From Roseateles sp. DAIF2 (GTDB lineage: Bacteria > Pseudomonadota > Gammaproteobacteria > Burkholderiales > Burkholderiaceae_C), in NCBI RefSeq assembly GCF_015624425.1, contig NZ_CP049919.1, forward strand, positions 4,030,001 through 4,094,000: a stretch of 64,000 nucleotides of DNA, given 5' to 3'. Below are positions 61,279 to 64,000 of the stretch, piece after piece. Position 1 is the first letter of the stretch. Every line of letters starts with the position of its first letter. The notes below the pieces were generated by a model that was not told the origin of the DNA, ran no database searches, and saw nothing but the letters and a program-made list of their open reading frames with translations. The position numbers and the translations under genes are program-made.

Positions 61279-62394
61279 TCACATCCGCTCCAGGCGCCAC
61301 ATCTGGTAGCGCAGCGCCAGCACCGCGCCGACGATGATCGCGGCCAGCGCGATGAAGCTGCCCAGGCTCAGGGTCGACACGCCGGACAGGCCCTGGCCGA
61401 TCGTGCAGCCCAGCGCCACCACGCCGCCGACGCCCATCAGCAGCGCACCGACCACATGATTGGCGGCGTCCTCGACACCGCGGAAGGCCTCCCAGCGAAA
61501 GCTCCGGGTCGCCAGCGCGTACAGCGCCGAGCCGATAGCCACGCCCACCGTGGTGACGATGGCCAGGGTCAGCACCTTGCTCTTGTCGCTGAAGAACAGC
61601 AGCCAGTCCAGCGTGTTGGCGATCGGCGCGACGAAGCTCAGCGACTCCATGCGCTGGCCGCCGGTGCTGGCCAGGAACACCTCCTCCAGCGTTTCGGGAT
61701 GCTCGGCCACATGGCCCAGCACGCCCGAGACCCACCAGACGCCGACGATCACCGCGCCGCTGCCGATGCCGCCCAGCAGCACGTCGGCGCTGCGCCCCTC
61801 GGCGCGCGCCACCGCCCAGACCAGCAGGCCGCCGCCGATCAGCAGGCCGAGGATCAGCGCCAGCTGCGCCTTCGCCAGACCCAGCGGCGCGGCCAGCAGC
61901 GCGGGCAGGTCCTGCCCGCCGGCCAGGTTCAGCGCCACCGCGTCGACCGTCGCGACGCGCAGCACCGCGGTGATGCCCTTCAGGGTGGCGAAGGCCGCCA
62001 GGCCCATCACCAGGAACACCACCAGCGACTTCAGATTGCCGGCGCCGATGCGCACCAGGGTCTTGCTGCCGCAGCCCGAGGCCAGCACCATGCCGAAGCC
62101 GAACATCAGGCCGCCGACCAGGTTCGACAGCCACAGCAGGCGCGGCGCCGCGTAGATGGTCTTGCCGGCGTCGATCCAGCCGAGGAAGACCATGGCGTTG
62201 AAGCCCAGCATCGCCACCGCGATCGCCAGCACCCACATGCGCATGCGCGCCCAGTCGCCCATGTTGACGATGTCGGCGATCGCGCCCATGGTGCAGAAAT
62301 GGGTGCGCTGGGCCAGCGCGCCGAACAGGCAGGCCAGCGCGAAGCCGGCCCAAAGCACCTGCTGGTTCAGGGCATGGATGTCGAGGTCTTGCAT
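61279..62394 (-). CDS. YeeE/YedE family membrane transporter (thiosulfate/sulfur-type)
   Basis: A 371-residue protein with about nine or ten membrane helices and the conserved Cys motifs of the family: QRTHFCTMGAIADI, GMVLASGCGSKTLVRIG and ALGCTIGQGLSGVSTL. Characterised members (TsuA) import thiosulfate through these Cys; a related YedE/FdhT subgroup is linked to selenium metabolism. The family assignment is firm, the substrate is not. No TusA-like gene is adjacent. Confidence 0.92.
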   Translation of the reverse strand: MQDLDIHALNQQVLWAGFALACLFGALAQRTHFCTMGAIADIVNMGDWARMRMWVLAIAVAMLGFNAMVFLGWIDAGKTIYAAPRLLWLSNLVGGLMFGFGMVLASGCGSKTLVRIGAGNLKSLVVFLVMGLAAFATLKGITAVLRVATVDAVALNLAGGQDLPALLAAPLGLAKAQLALILGLLIGGGLLVWAVARAEGRSADVLLGGIGSGAVIVGVWWVSGVLGHVAEHPETLEEVFLASTGGQRMESLSFVAPIANTLDWLLFFSDKSKVLTLAIVTTVGVAIGSALYALATRSFRWEAFRGVEDAANHVVGALLMGVGGVVALGCTIGQGLSGVSTLSLGSFIALAAIIVGAVLALRYQMWRLERM

Positions 62395-62420
62395 GGACGA
62401 ATTTTAGGTGGTCAGCAATG

Positions 62421-62456
62421 AAAAGCCCCGGCGCCCCCATCAGGGGCCGCCGGGGC
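62421..62456 (-). terminator. Intrinsic terminator after cpoB
   Basis: Stem GCCCCGGC / GCCGGGGC extended by GCCCC / GGGGC, loop of five bases, followed on the minus strand by TTTT. It lies 30 bp after the cpoB stop. Confidence 0.85.
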
Positions 62457-62486
62457 CAGGTCTTGCGCGAGCTTGGGGCTCTTGCC

Positions 62487-63263
62487 TTACTTCAGCGTGG
62501 CCAGGCGCTCCTTGGCGGCCTGCGCCGCCTCGGTGCCGGGATAGGCCTTCAGCAGGTCTTCCAGGGTGCGGCGCGCGCCCTTCACTTCCTTCAGCTCGAT
62601 CTGGCAGTTGGCCTGGGCCAGCTGGGCCTCGGCCGCGCGCGGGTGCGCGGGGCTGCCGGCCACGAAGGCCTTGAAGGTGGCGATCGCCTCCTTGTAGTCG
62701 CGCTTGCCGTAGAGGGCGTTGCCGAGCCAGAAGCGCGCCGAGTCGGCATAGCCGCTCGCCGGGTAGCGCTTCTGGAAGGCGGACAGCGCGGTGGCGGCCT
62801 CGGCGAACTCGCCGCGCCGCACCGCGGCCATCGCCGCCTCGTACTGCACCTTCTCGTCGGGGGCGGCCTGGAACTCCTTGCCATCCACGACGACCTTCTG
62901 CGGCTCCAGCGGGCGCAGGCGCGTTTCCAGCGACTGCGACTGGTCGCTCAGGCGGCGCTGGGTCTCGGACAGGTCGCGGGCCAGCTGCTCGTTCTGGCCG
63001 CGCAACCGCGCAACCTCGCCGCGCAGGGCCTCGATCTGGGCGTTGAGATCCAGCAGGCTGCGGCGCAGCGGGGCGAGCTGTTCCTGCGCCTGCTCGGCGT
63101 CCTTGCGCCGCGCGTCCTCGGTTTGCGTCAGACGCGCGCGCAGGTCCAGGATCGCCTTGCGCGCCTCGTCATCCTCGAACAGCGCATGGGCCGGCAGGCT
63201 GCTGCCCAGGGCAGCGGCCGCCAGCGCCAGCGTCGTCAGGCCGGATCGCAAGCCCATGCTCAT
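62487..63263 (-). CDS. cpoB: Cell division coordinator CpoB (YbgF)
   Basis: A 258-residue periplasmic protein with signal peptide (LRSGLTTLALAAAALGSSLPAHA), a coiled-coil region (residues 35-125, heptads of Leu and charged residues) and three TPR-like repeats (VQYEAAMAAVRRGEFAEAATALSAFQKRYP, ADSARFWLGNALYGKRDYKEAIATFKAFV, AQLAQANCQIELKEVKGARRTLEDLLKAYP). CpoB coordinates Tol-Pal and PBP1b during outer-membrane constriction. It starts one base after the pal stop. Confidence 0.95.
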   Translation of the reverse strand: MSMGLRSGLTTLALAAAALGSSLPAHALFEDDEARKAILDLRARLTQTEDARRKDAEQAQEQLAPLRRSLLDLNAQIEALRGEVARLRGQNEQLARDLSETQRRLSDQSQSLETRLRPLEPQKVVVDGKEFQAAPDEKVQYEAAMAAVRRGEFAEAATALSAFQKRYPASGYADSARFWLGNALYGKRDYKEAIATFKAFVAGSPAHPRAAEAQLAQANCQIELKEVKGARRTLEDLLKAYPGTEAAQAAKERLATLK

Positions 63264-63264
63264 C

Positions 63265-63795
63265 TCACTTGTCCTTCAGCTCGACGCGACGGTTCTTGGC
63301 CCAGGCGGCCTCGTCGCTGCCCTGCACCGCCGGACGCTCCTTGCCGAACGAGACCGGCTCGACGCGCGCGGCCGGCACGCCCAGCAGGCTCAGCGACTTG
63401 GCCACGGCCTCGGAGCGCTTCTGGCCCAGGGCCAGGTTGTACTCGCTGCCACCGCGCTCGTCGGTGTGGCCTTCCAGGCGCAGGGCCACCTTGGTGTCCA
63501 CGCTCATGCGCTTGGCATGCGCGTCGATCACGTTCTGGAAGTCGGACTTGACGACATAGCTGTCGAAGTCGAAGAACACGATCCGCTTGTCCGACACGGC
63601 GCGCGCGGCTTCGGCGGCCAGGTCGACGGTCTGAACCTTGGACTCGGCCACCGGCGCGCCGCCGGTCTGGGCCGGTGCGGGGGCCGGGGCGACCGGGCGG
63701 TTCTCGACCGGTGCCGGCTCGTCCAGCTTGGTGGAGCTGCAGCCCACCAGGGCGGCAGCGGCCAGGGCGGAAAGCGCCAGCTTGTGCATCTTCAT
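63265..63795 (-). CDS. pal: Peptidoglycan-associated lipoprotein Pal
   Basis: A 176-residue outer-membrane lipoprotein: lipobox LVGC (Cys20), a Pro/Ala-rich linker (residues about 30-60), and an OmpA-like peptidoglycan-binding domain (IVFFDFDSYVVKSDFQNVIDAHAKRM, LEGHTDERGGSEYNLALGQKRSEAV, KNRRVELKDK). The ATG at 63795 has GGAG eight bases upstream. It sits between tolB and cpoB in the standard tol-pal order. Confidence 0.97.
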   Translation of the reverse strand: MKMHKLALSALAAAALVGCSSTKLDEPAPVENRPVAPAPAPAQTGGAPVAESKVQTVDLAAEAARAVSDKRIVFFDFDSYVVKSDFQNVIDAHAKRMSVDTKVALRLEGHTDERGGSEYNLALGQKRSEAVAKSLSLLGVPAARVEPVSFGKERPAVQGSDEAAWAKNRRVELKDK

Positions 63796-63861
63796 TTCTC
63801 TCACTCCTCAGGAAAACGCCTTGCTCCGGCAAGGCAGCGTTGAAACTTGTCGTCGTCTCGC

Positions 63862-64000
63862 TCAGCGGCCGAACGGACCCCAGATCGGCTCGCGCACATC
63901 GGCCGAGGTCGAGACCAGCTTGGCCTTGATGCGTCCGTCCAGGGTGCTGGTCATCAGCACATCCTTGCCGCCGGCGCGCGTCGCGTAGACCAGCAGGCGG
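63862..64000 (-). CDS. tolB: Tol-Pal system protein TolB, C-terminal end (partial)
   Basis: 46 codons up to the window edge encode RLLVYATRAGGKDVLMTSTL followed by DGRIKAKLVSTSADVREPIW and GPFGR. This matches the last beta-propeller blade and tail of TolB, the periplasmic protein that binds Pal. The rest of the gene is beyond the right edge. The gap to pal is 66 bp. Confidence 0.93.
   Translation of the reverse strand, partial: RLLVYATRAGGKDVLMTSTLDGRIKAKLVSTSADVREPIWGPFGR

Overview
This 64 kb window is a continuous piece of a GC-rich bacterial chromosome. Gene content and protein sequences point to a betaproteobacterium of the order Burkholderiales, near the Rubrivivax/Roseateles/Ideonella group: PEP-CTERM proteins, the fdhG-fdhB-fdhI-fdhE-selA-selB-selC order, Mop-domain ModE and the tolB-pal-cpoB cluster. 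Genus-level placement is inference. Genes are densely packed, many overlap by four bases (ATGA/GTGA), and no gap exceeds about 225 bp. I see no insertion sequence, prophage, CRISPR array or rRNA.

Layout. 1-4 kb: end of a DUF481 outer-membrane protein, then moaA-mobA-GNAT-moeA (molybdenum cofactor synthesis). 4-11 kb: a VOC/DJ-1 pair, a phytase-like lipoprotein, mfd and serB. 11-18 kb: three related secreted proteins (two with PEP-CTERM anchors), a Tat-exported PhoD phosphatase, an RraA-fold protein, an S4 protein and a TPP enzyme. 18-24 kb: a secreted orphan, a divergent MFS/AraC pair, a chemoreceptor with a Cache partner, nadA. 24-33 kb: ComFB, a Fur-box TonB receptor, nadB, a binding protein, clpB, fluoride channel, moaE. 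33-40 kb: TPR-GGDEF protein, a DapA-family enzyme, YceI lipoprotein, a Crp/Fnr regulator, a DUF962 protein, a PanE-family reductase, an LpxO-like hydroxylase. 40-43 kb: modABC-modE with a ModE box. 43-55 kb: the selenocysteine/formate dehydrogenase locus. 55-64 kb: sensor kinase, apbC/mrp, a TudS-family protein, MscS, thioredoxin, three tRNA-Lys genes, tcdA, a YeeE/YedE transporter, cpoB, pal and the end of tolB.

The unifying theme is a molybdenum-selenium formate dehydrogenase. Molybdate import (modABC), its regulator (modE), cofactor synthesis (moaA, mobA, moeA, moaE), the catalytic subunit with an in-frame UGA at residue 196 and a SECIS-like hairpin, the iron-sulfur and cytochrome subunits, FdhE, selenocysteine synthase (selA), the dedicated elongation factor (selB) and tRNA-Sec (selC) all lie within about 54 kb. 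selD, fdhD and moaBCD are not seen here. Upstream of fdhG is a close match to a sigma-54 promoter with two palindromes 120-150 bp further upstream, and a Cache-domain histidine kinase is divergently transcribed. This suggests enhancer-dependent control of the whole operon. Two unexpected genes, a TlpA-like thioredoxin and a Tat-exported transglutaminase-like protein, sit between selA and selB. A 67-68 bp three-hairpin repeat occurs right after three minus-strand stop codons, once inside the fdh operon.
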